A stretch of DNA of 64,000 nt from Fusibacter tunisiensis (lineage in GTDB: Bacteria > Bacillota > Clostridia > Peptostreptococcales > Acidaminobacteraceae), in contig NZ_JAFBDT010000009.1 in NCBI RefSeq assembly GCF_016908355.1, positions 18,254-82,253 on the forward strand. The letters run 5' to 3'. Both the position numbers and the translations under genes were made by a program. Below are positions 7,414 to 16,351 of the stretch, piece by piece (position 1 is the first letter of the stretch; each line of letters opens with the position of its first letter). Below the pieces are notes generated by a model. It was not told the origin of the DNA, searched no databases, and saw only the letters and a list, made by a program, of their open reading frames with translations.

Positions 7414-7472
7414 TGAGATAGAATTAACGTAGTGTATATTATTCCAACAAATTCCAGAAACGAGGTGGTGTA

Positions 7473-8708
7473 ATGAACTCCAATGGCTTGCAGATTTATT
7501 CTGAAATTGGCAAACTCAAAAAAGTGCTCTTGCATAGACCGGGTGAAGAAATTGAAAATTTAACACCTGATTTAATGGAAAGACTTCTTTTTGATGACAT
7601 CCCTTTTTTGAAGATTGCAAGAAAAGAACATGATGCTTTTGCTAAGGTTTTTCAGGAAAATGGTGTCGAAGTAATGTACCTAGAAAAACTTATGGCAGAA
7701 TCCCTTGTGGATTCGGGTCTCAAAAGCAGATTTATAACGGATTTTCTGAAAGAAGCTGGCATCAAGAATCCGAATCATTTTGAGTATGTAAAAGACTATT
7801 TTGAATCTTTTTCAGATACTCTGAAAATGGTGGATAAAATGATGGCGGGTATTCGGCGTGAGGAACTTGATTTACAAGTGGGAGGCTCATTGGTAGACCG
7901 GATTGAAATGACTTATCCATTTGTAGTGGACCCAATGCCAAATTTATATTTTACAAGAGATCCTTTTTCAACGATTGGAAATGGCATTGCCCTGAATCAA
8001 ATGCGAACTGTGACGCGGCGTAGAGAAACCTTATTTTCAGATTATATTTTTAAAAATCATCCAATGTTTAAAGGTCAAGACATTCCATTTTGGTATGACC
8101 GAACCGACCAGTATGCCATTGAGGGGGGCGATATACTCGTCCTTAATGAAACCACTGTCTGTATTGGTATTTCCGAGCGAACAGATGCAAGTGCAATAGA
8201 ACGCATTGCTAAAAATATTTTTTCAGACGGCCAGCCGTTTAAAACAATTTTAGCGTTTGATATTCCAAAGGAAAGAGCTTTTATGCATTTGGATACTGTT
8301 TTTACAATGGTGGATCATAATGTTTTCACAATTCATCCAGAAATTGAAGGCCCGTTAACTGTTTATTCATTGTCACGAACAGATGTAAAAGGTGAATACG
8401 TTATTCATCAAGAGCGGGAAGCACTTGACCATATTTTAAAAAAATATTTGGAAGTAGATGAGGTGAAGTTAATTCGCTGTGGCGGTAAAAAAGGCATTGA
8501 TGCCGGACGCGAGCAGTGGAATGACGGTTCTAATACGCTTGCCATATCACCGGGTGAAGTAATTGTGTATGAGCGAAATCATGTAACCAATCGTCTTTTA
8601 GAGGAAGCGGGTATTAAATTACACGTGATTCCTTCATCAGAATTGTCTAGAGGTCGGGGTGGTCCAAGATGTATGTCCATGCCGCTTTACAGAGAGCTTA
8701 TCAAATAA
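7473..8708 (+). CDS. arcA: arginine deiminase
   Basis: Hydrolyses L-arginine to citrulline and ammonia, the first step of the ATP-yielding arginine deiminase pathway. The 411-residue length is standard. Family motifs are all present: [14 protein letters not shown] at the start, LLFDDIPFL (about 38-46), [25 protein letters not shown], and the C-terminal [12 protein letters not shown] with the catalytic Cys400. GAGGTGG lies before the ATG. It leads the operon arcA-arcB-arcC, with about 40 and 20 bases between genes. Control by arginine through the ARG-box-like sites upstream is likely. Confidence 0.97.
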   Translation: MNSNGLQIYSEIGKLKKVLLHRPGEEIENLTPDLMERLLFDDIPFLKIARKEHDAFAKVFQENGVEVMYLEKLMAESLVDSGLKSRFITDFLKEAGIKNPNHFEYVKDYFESFSDTLKMVDKMMAGIRREELDLQVGGSLVDRIEMTYPFVVDPMPNLYFTRDPFSTIGNGIALNQMRTVTRRRETLFSDYIFKNHPMFKGQDIPFWYDRTDQYAIEGGDILVLNETTVCIGISERTDASAIERIAKNIFSDGQPFKTILAFDIPKERAFMHLDTVFTMVDHNVFTIHPEIEGPLTVYSLSRTDVKGEYVIHQEREALDHILKKYLEVDEVKLIRCGGKKGIDAGREQWNDGSNTLAISPGEVIVYERNHVTNRLLEEAGIKLHVIPSSELSRGRGGPRCMSMPLYRELIK

Positions 8709-8747
8709 ATCATTAAATCTATTTATTTAATTCAAGGAGGATTTGTC

Positions 8748-9740
8748 ATGCCAGTAAATTTGAGAGGAAAACATTTAATTACACTGAAAGATTTTACACC
8801 AGAAGAAATCAGATATCTTTTGAATTTGTCACAGGATTTAAAGGCAAAAAAACGTGCTGGGATTAAAGGCGATTTGTTAGATCACAAAAATATTTGCCTG
8901 ATTTTCGAAAAAACATCCACAAGAACACGATGTGCATTTGAAGTGGCGGCATTTGATGAAGGTGCCAATGTAACTTTTTTAACCAATAGTCAAATGGGTA
9001 AAAAAGAGAGTGTTGAAGATACTGCAAAAGTTTTGGGCAGATTTTATGATGGTATTGAATTTAGAGGGTTTAAACAAGAAACAGTTGAAGCTTTAGCTGA
9101 ATACGCAGGCGTGCCTGTGTGGAATGGCCTTACAGACATGTATCATCCAACACAGATTTTAGCAGATTTCTTAACGATTATGGAACATGTGGATAAACCG
9201 CTTAACAAAGTGAAGTTTGTCTATGCAGGAGATGCGCGAAATAATATGGGCAATTCTTTAATGATTGGTGCAGCAAAAATGGGGATGCATTTTGTAGCAC
9301 TTGCTCCAAAATCACTTTGGCCAGCACAAGAACTTGTAGACGAAATGAACGAAGTGGCAAAATATACAGGTGCAAAAATTGAGCTTAGTGAAAGTCTTGA
9401 TGCTGTTGAAAATGCAGATGTTATTTATACAGATGTTTGGGTTTCAATGGGTGAGGAACACTTATTTGAAGAGCGTATCAATATGCTCAAACCTTATCAG
9501 GTTAATATGGATATGTTGTCTAGAACCAAAAACGATAATGTGATCTTTATGCATTGTCTTCCTGCATTCCATGATATAATGACAGATGTAGGTAAAGATA
9601 TTCAAGAAAAATTCGGTTTGGAGTCCATGGAAGTTACAGATGAAGTATTCAGAAGTAAGCATTCTGTTGTTTTTGATGAAGCAGAAAATAGAATGCACAC
9701 TATAAAAGCAGTTATGGTAGCGACCATCGGGAACCTATAA
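8748..9740 (+). CDS. arcB: ornithine carbamoyltransferase, catabolic
   Basis: Phosphorolyses citrulline to ornithine and carbamoyl phosphate in this operon context. The carbamoyl-phosphate site STRTR is at residues 57-61, and HCLPAFHD with the ornithine-site Cys is at 269-276; 330 residues is normal. The sequence alone would equally support the anabolic name argF; its place between arcA and arcC argues for the catabolic role. A very strong AAGGAGG precedes the start. No anabolic arginine genes are close by. Confidence 0.95.
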   Translation: MPVNLRGKHLITLKDFTPEEIRYLLNLSQDLKAKKRAGIKGDLLDHKNICLIFEKTSTRTRCAFEVAAFDEGANVTFLTNSQMGKKESVEDTAKVLGRFYDGIEFRGFKQETVEALAEYAGVPVWNGLTDMYHPTQILADFLTIMEHVDKPLNKVKFVYAGDARNNMGNSLMIGAAKMGMHFVALAPKSLWPAQELVDEMNEVAKYTGAKIELSESLDAVENADVIYTDVWVSMGEEHLFEERINMLKPYQVNMDMLSRTKNDNVIFMHCLPAFHDIMTDVGKDIQEKFGLESMEVTDEVFRSKHSVVFDEAENRMHTIKAVMVATIGNL

Positions 9741-9760
9741 TTCAAGTCTGGAGGTTACGC

Positions 9761-10705
9761 ATGAAAATGAAAGACAAAATTGTAGTTGCATTAGGTGGTA
9801 ATGCTTTAGGCAATTCGCCTGAAGAGCAATTGAAACTTGTTAAGGGAACTGCAAAACCTATTGTTGATTTAATTGAAGCTGGCCATGAAGTAATTCTTGC
9901 TCATGGAAATGGACCTCAAGTTGGTATGATTAATTTGGCAATGTCCACAGCTGCAAATTCTGCTGCAGGCACACCTGAAATGCCATTTCCTGAATGTGGC
10001 GCAATGAGCCAGGGATATATTGGATACCACTTGCAAAATGCTATTCGCGAAGAACTTTTAAATAGAAATATGCAAGTACCTGTGGCGACAGTTGTAACAC
10101 AAGTGATTGTTGATCGTAACGATCCGGCATTTCAAAATCCAACCAAACCAATTGGTGCTTTTTACAGCAAAGAAGAAGCAGACCGACTTGTTTCTGAAAA
10201 GGGGTATTCAATGGTTGAAGACGCAGGACGTGGTTATCGTCGTGTTGTTGCTTCTCCAAAACCAATTGATGTTGCGGAAAAGGAAACTGTTTCTGCTTTG
10301 GTTGAAAAAGGCCATGTGGTGATAACTGTTGGGGGTGGCGGTATTCCCGTTTATCAAGATGGCAATAGCCTTGTAGGCATTCCAGCTGTTATTGATAAAG
10401 ATTTTGCTTCTGCAAAGATTGCTGAAATCCTTGATGCAGATTATTTAATAATTCTTACGGCTGTTGAGAAAGTTGCAATTAATTTTGGAAAGCCAGACGA
10501 AAAATGGTTGAGTAAAATTAATCAAAAAGAAGCAGAAACCTATATTTCAGAAGGGCATTTTGCACCTGGTAGTATGCTGCCTAAAGTGGAAGCCGCGCTT
10601 AAGTTTGCCACATCAAAACCAGGTCGAAAAGCATTAATTACATCTTTGGAAAAAGCCAAAGAAGGTATCGAAGGAAAAACTGGAACACTTGTAATGTTGG
10701 ATTAA
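9761..10705 (+). CDS. arcC: carbamate kinase
   Basis: Converts carbamoyl phosphate and ADP to carbamate (then NH3 and CO2) and ATP, the energy-conserving last step of the arginine pathway. Of the amino acid kinase family: VVALGGNALG at residues 8-17, AHGNGPQVG, AVIDKDFASAKIAE, and the C-terminal GKTGTLV. 314 residues is typical. It is the last gene of arcABC and is followed by a strong terminator. No arginine/ornithine antiporter (arcD) is present in the operon, so transport must be encoded elsewhere. Confidence 0.96.
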   Translation: MKMKDKIVVALGGNALGNSPEEQLKLVKGTAKPIVDLIEAGHEVILAHGNGPQVGMINLAMSTAANSAAGTPEMPFPECGAMSQGYIGYHLQNAIREELLNRNMQVPVATVVTQVIVDRNDPAFQNPTKPIGAFYSKEEADRLVSEKGYSMVEDAGRGYRRVVASPKPIDVAEKETVSALVEKGHVVITVGGGGIPVYQDGNSLVGIPAVIDKDFASAKIAEILDADYLIILTAVEKVAINFGKPDEKWLSKINQKEAETYISEGHFAPGSMLPKVEAALKFATSKPGRKALITSLEKAKEGIEGKTGTLVMLD

Positions 10706-10722
10706 AAAATAGGATATGTGTA

Positions 10723-10766
10723 AAGCCCGTTGTGAAGAATAAATTTCTTTGCGACGGGTTTTTTAT
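10723..10766 (+). terminator. terminator of arcABC
   Basis: A long stem of about 16 bp with a few wobble pairs (10723-10739 with 10744-10761), core CCCGT/ACGGG, followed by a T-run. Confidence 0.85.
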
Positions 10767-10784
10767 TTGGCATTCATTTTGCTT
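10767..10784 (+). promoter_or_regulatory. sigma-54 promoter candidate upstream of the activator gene
   Basis: TTGGCATTCATTTTGCTT has the invariant GG (10769-10770) and GC (10781-10782) exactly ten bases apart and differs from the TGGCAC-N5-TTGCW consensus at one base. It begins directly after the arcC terminator. A TATAAT at 10785-10790 overlaps its downstream edge, so sigma-A transcription is also possible. Confidence 0.6.
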
Positions 10785-10841
10785 TATAATATAATAGAAA
10801 AAATGAAAGTCGGGGAATTTTGATTTGAAAAGGTGGTTTAT

Positions 10842-12263
10842 ATGAATACGTACAGTGGGAAAAAAGATGACATTCAAGACAATATGTTTATGAACAGACT
10901 CCATCAAATCTTTGATCCAATTGAAGTGCCATTTATCATTGTCAACAGGGATACTGAAATCGTCATGATTAATGAAGCTTTTGCAGAGTATTTGGGACAC
11001 CCTAGAAGTGAAATAATTGGTAGGCCTGTAGCTGAAATTGATCCCAACACACGATTTCCATTTGTGATCAAAACCAAAAGAGCGGAGATCAATTATAAAC
11101 ATAAGTTTTCAAACGGGCACACAGCAATTGTCCATAGGATTCCAGTTTTAGATGACAATGGCGATGTAGCTTACGGGTTTGGGATGGTTGTATTTGACGA
11201 CATTAAGCAACTTAAGGAAGTGCTTGAAAAGAATAAACTTTTGGAAGGTAAATTATCAATTTATCAAGAAGAACTTAAGCATATTCGAGGGGCTAAATAT
11301 AATTGGAAGACAATCGTCGGCAATTCGATTTTAATGCAGGAAGTGAAGAAGATGGCCTCGCGGTCTGCCAAAACAGATTCCAATGTGTTGATTATTGGCG
11401 AGAGTGGGACTGGAAAAGAGCTCTTTGCACATGCGATACACAATGAGAGCAAACGGGCTGAGGGCCCTTTTGTTAAAATCAATTGTGCGGCGATTCCGAA
11501 GGATTTGCTTGAATCTGAACTTTTTGGTTATGAAGAAGGCGCGTTTACAGGGGCAAAAAAACAAGGTAAAATCGGGAAGTTTGAATTGGCTGCTGGTGGG
11601 ACGATTTTTTTAGATGAAATAGGAGACATGCCTTTAGAAATGCAGGTGAAAATTTTACGTGTTCTACAAGAAAAGGAAATTGAACGTATTGGTGGAAACA
11701 GGACAATTCCAGTGGATTGTCGAATTATTGCTGCAACCAATCATGATCTAAAAGAACGCATAAAGGAACAGGCTTTTAGAGAAGATTTGTATTATCGCTT
11801 AAATGTAATTAACATCGAAGTGCCACCGTTAAGAAATCGAAAAGAAGATATAGAAGTTTTAACGCTAAAACTTATGGAAAAATTATCTGGATCACTTGGA
11901 AAATATGTGAATAATATTACTGTGGATGCACTTGAAAGTTTGAAAGCCTATAATTGGCCAGGAAATATCAGGGAACTGGAAAATGTAATTGAACGTGCAA
12001 TTAATTTAACGGATCAGGAAACGATTGAGTTACAGCATTTGCCCATGCACGTAATTGCCCATCATAAGGAAGCTGATTTAAGTCAACCAGTGTCTCCAAC
12101 GCATTTACAGTCGCTGAGAGAAGCGGTTGAAGAAATTGAGAAATCAACAATTCTGAACTGTTTGAAGGTGATGAATTATAACAAACTTAAGGCGGCAAAA
12201 GTTTTAGGAATTAGTCGAACGAGTTTGTATGAAAAAATTGAAAAATATAAAATAGAAGCATAG
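10842..12263 (+). CDS. PAS-AAA+-Fis sigma-54-dependent transcriptional activator
   Basis: An enhancer-binding protein that remodels sigma-54 RNA polymerase using ATP. A PAS sensor (about residues 20-125), a short coiled linker, the AAA+ domain (about 155-385) with Walker A GESGTGKE (186-193), the sigma-54 contact loop GAFTGA (233-238) and Walker B GGTIFLDE (252-259), and a C-terminal Fis-type helix-turn-helix (about 430-470) are all intact. The ATG at 10842 has AAGGTGG five bases before it. It has no response-regulator receiver, so it should sense a small molecule directly through PAS. A consensus sigma-54 promoter just downstream of it drives the next two genes, its evident targets. Confidence 0.93.
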   Translation: MNTYSGKKDDIQDNMFMNRLHQIFDPIEVPFIIVNRDTEIVMINEAFAEYLGHPRSEIIGRPVAEIDPNTRFPFVIKTKRAEINYKHKFSNGHTAIVHRIPVLDDNGDVAYGFGMVVFDDIKQLKEVLEKNKLLEGKLSIYQEELKHIRGAKYNWKTIVGNSILMQEVKKMASRSAKTDSNVLIIGESGTGKELFAHAIHNESKRAEGPFVKINCAAIPKDLLESELFGYEEGAFTGAKKQGKIGKFELAAGGTIFLDEIGDMPLEMQVKILRVLQEKEIERIGGNRTIPVDCRIIAATNHDLKERIKEQAFREDLYYRLNVINIEVPPLRNRKEDIEVLTLKLMEKLSGSLGKYVNNITVDALESLKAYNWPGNIRELENVIERAINLTDQETIELQHLPMHVIAHHKEADLSQPVSPTHLQSLREAVEEIEKSTILNCLKVMNYNKLKAAKVLGISRTSLYEKIEKYKIEA

Positions 12264-12281
12264 CGCTTTTAAACATTCTGT

Positions 12282-12298
12282 TGTACATATTTTGTACA
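12282..12298. promoter_or_regulatory. upstream activating sequence candidate (paired TGTACA)
   Basis: Two TGTACA hexamers (12282-12287 and 12293-12298) are spaced one helical turn, 11 bp, centre to centre, about 85 bp upstream of the sigma-54 -24 element. This is a usual place for enhancer sites of Fis-type activators, and the regulator is encoded immediately upstream. Confidence 0.5.
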
Positions 12299-12324
12299 GT
12301 GTTATATATTTGAACACCATTAAA

Positions 12325-12355
12325 CGGCATTATCCTTTGGATAATGCTGTTTTTT
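12325..12355 (+). terminator. terminator of the activator gene
   Basis: An 11-bp stem with a GC-G/C-TG end (12325-12335 with 12339-12349), TTT loop and a T-run. It separates the activator from the operon it is predicted to control. Confidence 0.85.
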
Positions 12356-12366
12356 ATATTTATTTC

Positions 12367-12383
12367 TTGGCACGTCTTTTGCA
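12367..12383 (+). promoter_or_regulatory. consensus sigma-54 promoter
   Basis: TTGGCACGTCTTTTGCA matches the -24/-12 consensus TGGCAC-N5-TTGCW fully, with GG (12369-12370) and GC (12381-12382) ten bases apart. It lies about 40 bp upstream of the KAS III-like gene. Confidence 0.9.
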
Positions 12384-12421
12384 ATATATAGAAATCAAAC
12401 AAATGTGTCAGGAGGAAACTT

Positions 12422-13462
12422 ATGAAAAGGCGAAATGTGGGGATTGTAGGAACTGGGATTTATATCCCCGATGAACGTATAACGGCACGGGAAATTTCTG
12501 AGGCGACAGGTGGCATATGGGCTGAGGAAGCAATTGTAAACAAGCTTGGTTTTAGTGAAAAACCAGTACCTGGACCTAATGATGGTACTCAAGAAATGGG
12601 TGTTTTAGCAGCACTTGACTGTTTGAAAAATACAGGTGTAGACCCTTTGGAGATTGACGTGATTCTCTGTATGGGCGAAGAGTGGAAAGAATACCCACTG
12701 ACCACGTCTGCTATTTATATTCAAGAAAGAATAGGCGCTAAAAATGCATGGGGTATTGATTTGCAAAACAGATGTTGTACAACTGTTTCTGCTATGAAAA
12801 TTGCAAAGGATATGCTGGTGGCAGACACCAGTATTAATACAATAATGGTTTGTGGTGGGTATCGAAATGGCGATTTTGTTGACTATGCCGATCCTAATAT
12901 GAGTATGATGTTTAACTTGGGTGCAGGTGGTGGCGCAATACTATTAAAGGCAGACTACAATCGCAATTTGTTGCTGGAATCCCATATTATGTCTGATGGC
13001 AGTATGGCTAGAGATGCGGGTGTTGAAATTGGGGGTACAGTAAACCCAATTAACAAGGACAATTTGGATGAGGCCTATAGGTCGCTTCGATTAATGCATC
13101 CCAAGCACATGAAGGATAGACTTAATGAAGTGTCTATGTCAAATTGGATGAAATGCATAGATTTAGCATTTGAAAAATCTAAGGTTGACAAAAGTGAACT
13201 TGATTACTTGGCGGTGTTGCATTTTAAACACTCCATGCATATACACATGTTAGAGTTGTTGGGCCTTAATGAAGATCAGTCGATTTATCTTAGTGAATTC
13301 GGTCACATTGGACAAGTTGATCAGATTTTATCCCTTCACATTGCGCTGGCGCGTGGCATGATCCGGGATGGTTCTATAATTGCTATGATTGCAGCTGGTA
13401 TTGGGTATGCTTGGGCGGCCAATGTAATTCAATGGGGAGAAGGGAGTGAACGTAATGTATAA
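12422..13462 (+). CDS. KAS III-like (FabH superfamily) condensing enzyme with atypical active site
   Basis: A thiolase-fold protein of 346 residues, close in length to FabH. The nucleophilic cysteine is probably Cys119 (in NRCCTTVSAM), and His267 (AVLHFKH) aligns with the FabH catalytic His. The third FabH residue, the Asn of GNTSAAS, is replaced: the segment reads EFGHIGQVD, giving His295. No acyl carrier protein or other fatty acid genes are nearby; instead a CoA-transferase overlaps its 3' end and a sigma-54 promoter precedes it. I infer a CoA-thioester condensation or cleavage role in fermentation, not fatty acid synthesis. The substrate is unknown. Confidence 0.8.
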   Translation: MKRRNVGIVGTGIYIPDERITAREISEATGGIWAEEAIVNKLGFSEKPVPGPNDGTQEMGVLAALDCLKNTGVDPLEIDVILCMGEEWKEYPLTTSAIYIQERIGAKNAWGIDLQNRCCTTVSAMKIAKDMLVADTSINTIMVCGGYRNGDFVDYADPNMSMMFNLGAGGGAILLKADYNRNLLLESHIMSDGSMARDAGVEIGGTVNPINKDNLDEAYRSLRLMHPKHMKDRLNEVSMSNWMKCIDLAFEKSKVDKSELDYLAVLHFKHSMHIHMLELLGLNEDQSIYLSEFGHIGQVDQILSLHIALARGMIRDGSIIAMIAAGIGYAWAANVIQWGEGSERNV

Positions 13463-14774
13463 TCAATCACTTTATTTAAGTAAGAGAATTCAAGTTGAAG
13501 ATGCACTTGCACTGGTTCAATCGGGATATGAAGTTGTTTTGGGTCTTGGTGCCGCAGAACCGAGGCTTTTTCTTGAACGCTTGCATGAAGAAGCGTCAAG
13601 AGTTAAAGACGTTCATATGGTCAATTGCTTACCGATGGGTGAGTATGCATTTTTTAGCAATCCCTCATATAAGGATTCTTTTCTGCTAGAAGGGTGGTTC
13701 TACAGTGGTGCTATGCGAAAATTGCATCACAACGGCAACATTACATTCATTCCCAATCATCTTCATTTTGCTTCAACAAAAAGAATGCAGTATCGTCACC
13801 CGAATATCTATATTGGCAATTGTTCACCAGTAGACAACCATGGATATGTCTCCCTTGGCGTTAGCAATGTTTATGAAAAAGACATGGTTGAAAATGCCGA
13901 CATTGTAATCCTTGAAATAAATCCAAATGTTCCAAGAACATTTGGAGATACTGAAGTGCATATTACAGACGTGGATTATTTTATTGAGGCAGACTATAAA
14001 TTGCCGACGCTTCCGATATCGGAATCCAATGAAAAAGACCGGGTAATCGGTAACTATATTGCGGATCTCATAGACGATGGGTCTACAATCCAACTGGGAA
14101 TTGGTGGTATCCCCAATGCAGTGGCGCATGCGCTGACACATAAAAAGGATTTGGGGATTCATACAGAAATGTTTACGGACGGTATGGTGGATTTGGTTGA
14201 ATCTGGCGCAGTTAGTGGTAAGCTTAAGACTTTACACAAAAATAAGATGGTAGCAGCTTTTGCCCTGGGGTCCCAGAAGTTATATGATTTTATTCATGAA
14301 AATCCAGGGGTGTCCATTCTTAGAGGGACTTATGTCAACGACCCATATGTGGTTGGCGGAAATGACAACATGGTTTCCATTAATACGTCAATTGAAATTG
14401 ATTTAACAGGTCAATGTTGTTCTGAATCAGTTGGGACAAGACAAATTAGTGGGACGGGTGGTCAGGTTGATACTGCCGTTGGCGCGCAAAACGCTAAAAA
14501 TGGAAAATCCTTTATTGCCTTATATTCTACAGCGGAAATACGCAATAAAGCCACAGGTGAAATTGAGGAGAAATCAAAAATTGTGCCTATGTTAACACCA
14601 GGTGCAATTGTGACTTTGTCTAGAAATGACGTGGATTTTGTAGTGACGGAGTACGGGGTAGCTGCTTTAAGAGGGACATCTGTTAGAGAGAGAGTGAAGC
14701 GCTTAATTGCGATCGCGCATCCAAAATTCAGAGATATGCTTGAAGCAGAGGCAGAACGATTAATGCTCTGGTAA
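13455..14774 (+). CDS. acetyl-CoA hydrolase/transferase family CoA-transferase (4-hydroxybutyrate/butyryl type)
   Basis: Moves CoA between a carboxylic acid and an acyl-CoA, such as acetyl-CoA or butyryl-CoA. About 439 residues, the normal length. GIGGIPNAV (about 217-225) and HTEMFTDGMVDL with Glu238 match the catalytic region of clostridial 4-hydroxybutyrate CoA-transferase, where (from memory) Glu238 carries the CoA thioester; TEYGVAALRG lies near the C-terminus. The ATG at 13455, with GGGAG before it, overlaps the KAS III-like gene by 8 bases, so the two are translationally coupled. The acyl group cannot be read from the sequence, but it should be the product or substrate of the KAS III-like partner. 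Confidence 0.9.
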   Translation: MYNQSLYLSKRIQVEDALALVQSGYEVVLGLGAAEPRLFLERLHEEASRVKDVHMVNCLPMGEYAFFSNPSYKDSFLLEGWFYSGAMRKLHHNGNITFIPNHLHFASTKRMQYRHPNIYIGNCSPVDNHGYVSLGVSNVYEKDMVENADIVILEINPNVPRTFGDTEVHITDVDYFIEADYKLPTLPISESNEKDRVIGNYIADLIDDGSTIQLGIGGIPNAVAHALTHKKDLGIHTEMFTDGMVDLVESGAVSGKLKTLHKNKMVAAFALGSQKLYDFIHENPGVSILRGTYVNDPYVVGGNDNMVSINTSIEIDLTGQCCSESVGTRQISGTGGQVDTAVGAQNAKNGKSFIALYSTAEIRNKATGEIEEKSKIVPMLTPGAIVTLSRNDVDFVVTEYGVAALRGTSVRERVKRLIAIAHPKFRDMLEAEAERLMLW

Positions 14775-14777
14775 GTA

Positions 14778-14822
14778 AAAAAACCTTTAAAACACCGTGT
14801 TTGATGTTTTAAAGGTTTTTTT
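14778..14822. terminator. bidirectional terminator
   Basis: A perfect inverted repeat of about 17 bp (14778-14794 with 14805-14821), A-rich on one side and T-rich on the other, closing the CoA-transferase gene and the minus-strand flavodiiron gene. Confidence 0.88.
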
Positions 14823-14823
14823 G

Positions 14824-16026
14824 TTAATCCCCATAAGTCTCCGTTAGTTTTTGGGCAACTTCTTTACCAAGAGATTTAAGTGACTCAAATTCTGCATCTT
14901 TTGGAGAATAAGTTGCTTCTATAGAAGGTCCGATTTTTTCCCATCCAATTTCTTGAACAAAGGCCTCGATACCAGAAACCCCACCTCCTGACCAAGACTT
15001 GTTCCCGAAAACGGAAATCCATCGATCTTTTAAACCAGAGTTGCTTAGCTTGGCAAGAAGTGTTTCAACTGATGAAAAAACTTTTGTGTTATAGGCACAT
15101 GACCCAATAATTACAGACCTGTACTTCCAGATATCGCTAAGAATATAGGAGTTGTGCGTTTTAGAAGCGTCGTATACCTTTACATTTTTAATGCCGTTTT
15201 CAGCGATAATTCGTGCGAGATAGTCTGCCATTTTGGCGGTATTTCCATACATAGACCCATAGACGATTACGACTCCTTTTTCAGCTTCAAACTTTGACCA
15301 TTTGTCGTATAAGTTTAATATCTTTTCAGGATTGGTGCGCCAGATCGGGCCATGAGTTGGTGCAATTATTTGAATGTCTAAGTCTGAGAGTTTTTTCAGA
15401 CTGCGTTGAACCATTGGGCTGTATTTTGCAACAATATTAGAATAATAACGTCTGGTTTCATCTTCGTAAAAATCAAAATTAATCTCATCATCAAATATAC
15501 CGCCATCTAGTGCGCCAAATCCGCCGAAGGCATCCATGGAAAAGAGTATCTTGCTTGTTTGATCATAAGTCATCATTGTTTCAGGCCAGTGAACCATTGG
15601 CGTCAAATAAAACTTAAGCTTATGGTAGCCTAAATCCAGTTCATCGCCGTCATCTACCACGTAATGATTTTTTGTAATGCCATAAAAGCCTTCAATAAAT
15701 GGAAATGTTTTTTTGTTTCCAACAATTTTCATGTCTGGATAGGCACCAAGTAAAGCAAGCATAGACCCTGAATGGTCAGGCTCCATATGATTGACGATTA
15801 AGTAGTCTACTGGTCTATCGCCTATGATTTCCTTAATTTTTTCAAGATATTCTGTCGTTTTATTAAATTTCACGGTGTCCATAATAGCGATTTTTTCGTC
15901 ATTGATTAAATAGGAATTGTAGGCTACGCCCTGCTCTAGGGGCCAATAATTTTCGAAAAGTGTCGTCTCTCGATCATTGACACCAATCCAGTGAATGTTG
16001 TCTTTAATGTTTAATCTGCAGTTCAT
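14824..16026 (-). CDS. A-type flavodiiron protein (FprA family)
   Basis: Reduces O2 (or NO) to water (or N2O) with electrons from rubredoxin or similar carriers, protecting oxygen-sensitive enzymes. An N-terminal metallo-beta-lactamase-like diiron domain (about 1-250) has the HxExDH ligands H80, E82, D84, H85, and further His residues in MVHWPETMM and PTHGPIWR. A flavodoxin domain (about 255-395) begins with VVIVYGSMYGNTAKMA, the FMN phosphate loop. 400 residues is the standard two-domain form without a fused rubredoxin. It is divergent from PFOR, one of the enzymes it would protect. TAGAGGTG precedes the start. Confidence 0.95.
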   Translation of the reverse strand: MNCRLNIKDNIHWIGVNDRETTLFENYWPLEQGVAYNSYLINDEKIAIMDTVKFNKTTEYLEKIKEIIGDRPVDYLIVNHMEPDHSGSMLALLGAYPDMKIVGNKKTFPFIEGFYGITKNHYVVDDGDELDLGYHKLKFYLTPMVHWPETMMTYDQTSKILFSMDAFGGFGALDGGIFDDEINFDFYEDETRRYYSNIVAKYSPMVQRSLKKLSDLDIQIIAPTHGPIWRTNPEKILNLYDKWSKFEAEKGVVIVYGSMYGNTAKMADYLARIIAENGIKNVKVYDASKTHNSYILSDIWKYRSVIIGSCAYNTKVFSSVETLLAKLSNSGLKDRWISVFGNKSWSGGGVSGIEAFVQEIGWEKIGPSIEATYSPKDAEFESLKSLGKEVAQKLTETYGD

Positions 16027-16130
16027 CTTATTTCACCTCTAATAAAGTATTTGATTCTCCTCCCTTCATTATAGAATAAAAGGGGCTTAAATCCTAGCAC
16101 GATTCACAAAAAACTAAAAGCAAACTCTTA

Positions 16131-16159
16131 TTGTATACAAAATACAAATGTGCTATAAT
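16131..16159 (+). promoter_or_regulatory. PFOR promoter with overlapping inverted repeat
   Basis: TTGTAT (16131-16136), exactly 17 bp, TATAAT (16154-16159). The -35 region is also the left arm of TTGTAT-N5-ATACAA (16131-16147) and contains the perfect palindrome TTGTATACAA (16131-16140), similar in form to operators of GntR/FCD-type repressors. A repressor bound here would block the promoter. Confidence 0.6.
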
Positions 16160-16351
16160 GCACTTGAACGCCGACTATTAGAGGTTTACTTTAAGCAGAA
16201 AGTTCTATATAATAAACCTGAAGCGTTTTGGTAGGGGCAACTATTTGTCATTAAATTGTCAATCAAGTTGAGGGACAGTTATTTAAGGCGTTACAAGATG
16301 TGAGTATCATCTTGTGAGATTCAACAATTGAATTAAAGGAGGCTATTTTAA
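16160..16351 (+). other. long 5' leader of PFOR, possibly structured RNA
   Basis: About 185 untranslated bases separate the expected transcription start from the PFOR ATG. Several helices can be drawn by eye: AACGCC (16167-16172) with GGCGTT (16287-16292) as a long-range closing stem, AGGTTTA (16182-16188) with TAAACCT (16213-16219) inside it, and ACAAGATG (16293-16300) with CATCTTGT (16308-16315) just after. I recognise no known riboswitch core in it, and no T-run follows the last hairpin. AAGGAGG lies near 16340. No protein-coding frame is evident. Confidence 0.4.

Noticed and set aside
16229..16252. GGGGCAACTATTTGTC as a sigma-54 promoter of PFOR
   Set aside because: It lacks the TTGC -12 element; the sigma-A pair at 16131-16159 is far better.
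16160..16351. PFOR leader as a known riboswitch (TPP, THF, c-di-GMP, cobalamin)
   Set aside because: None of the core consensus phrases of those classes could be found by eye.
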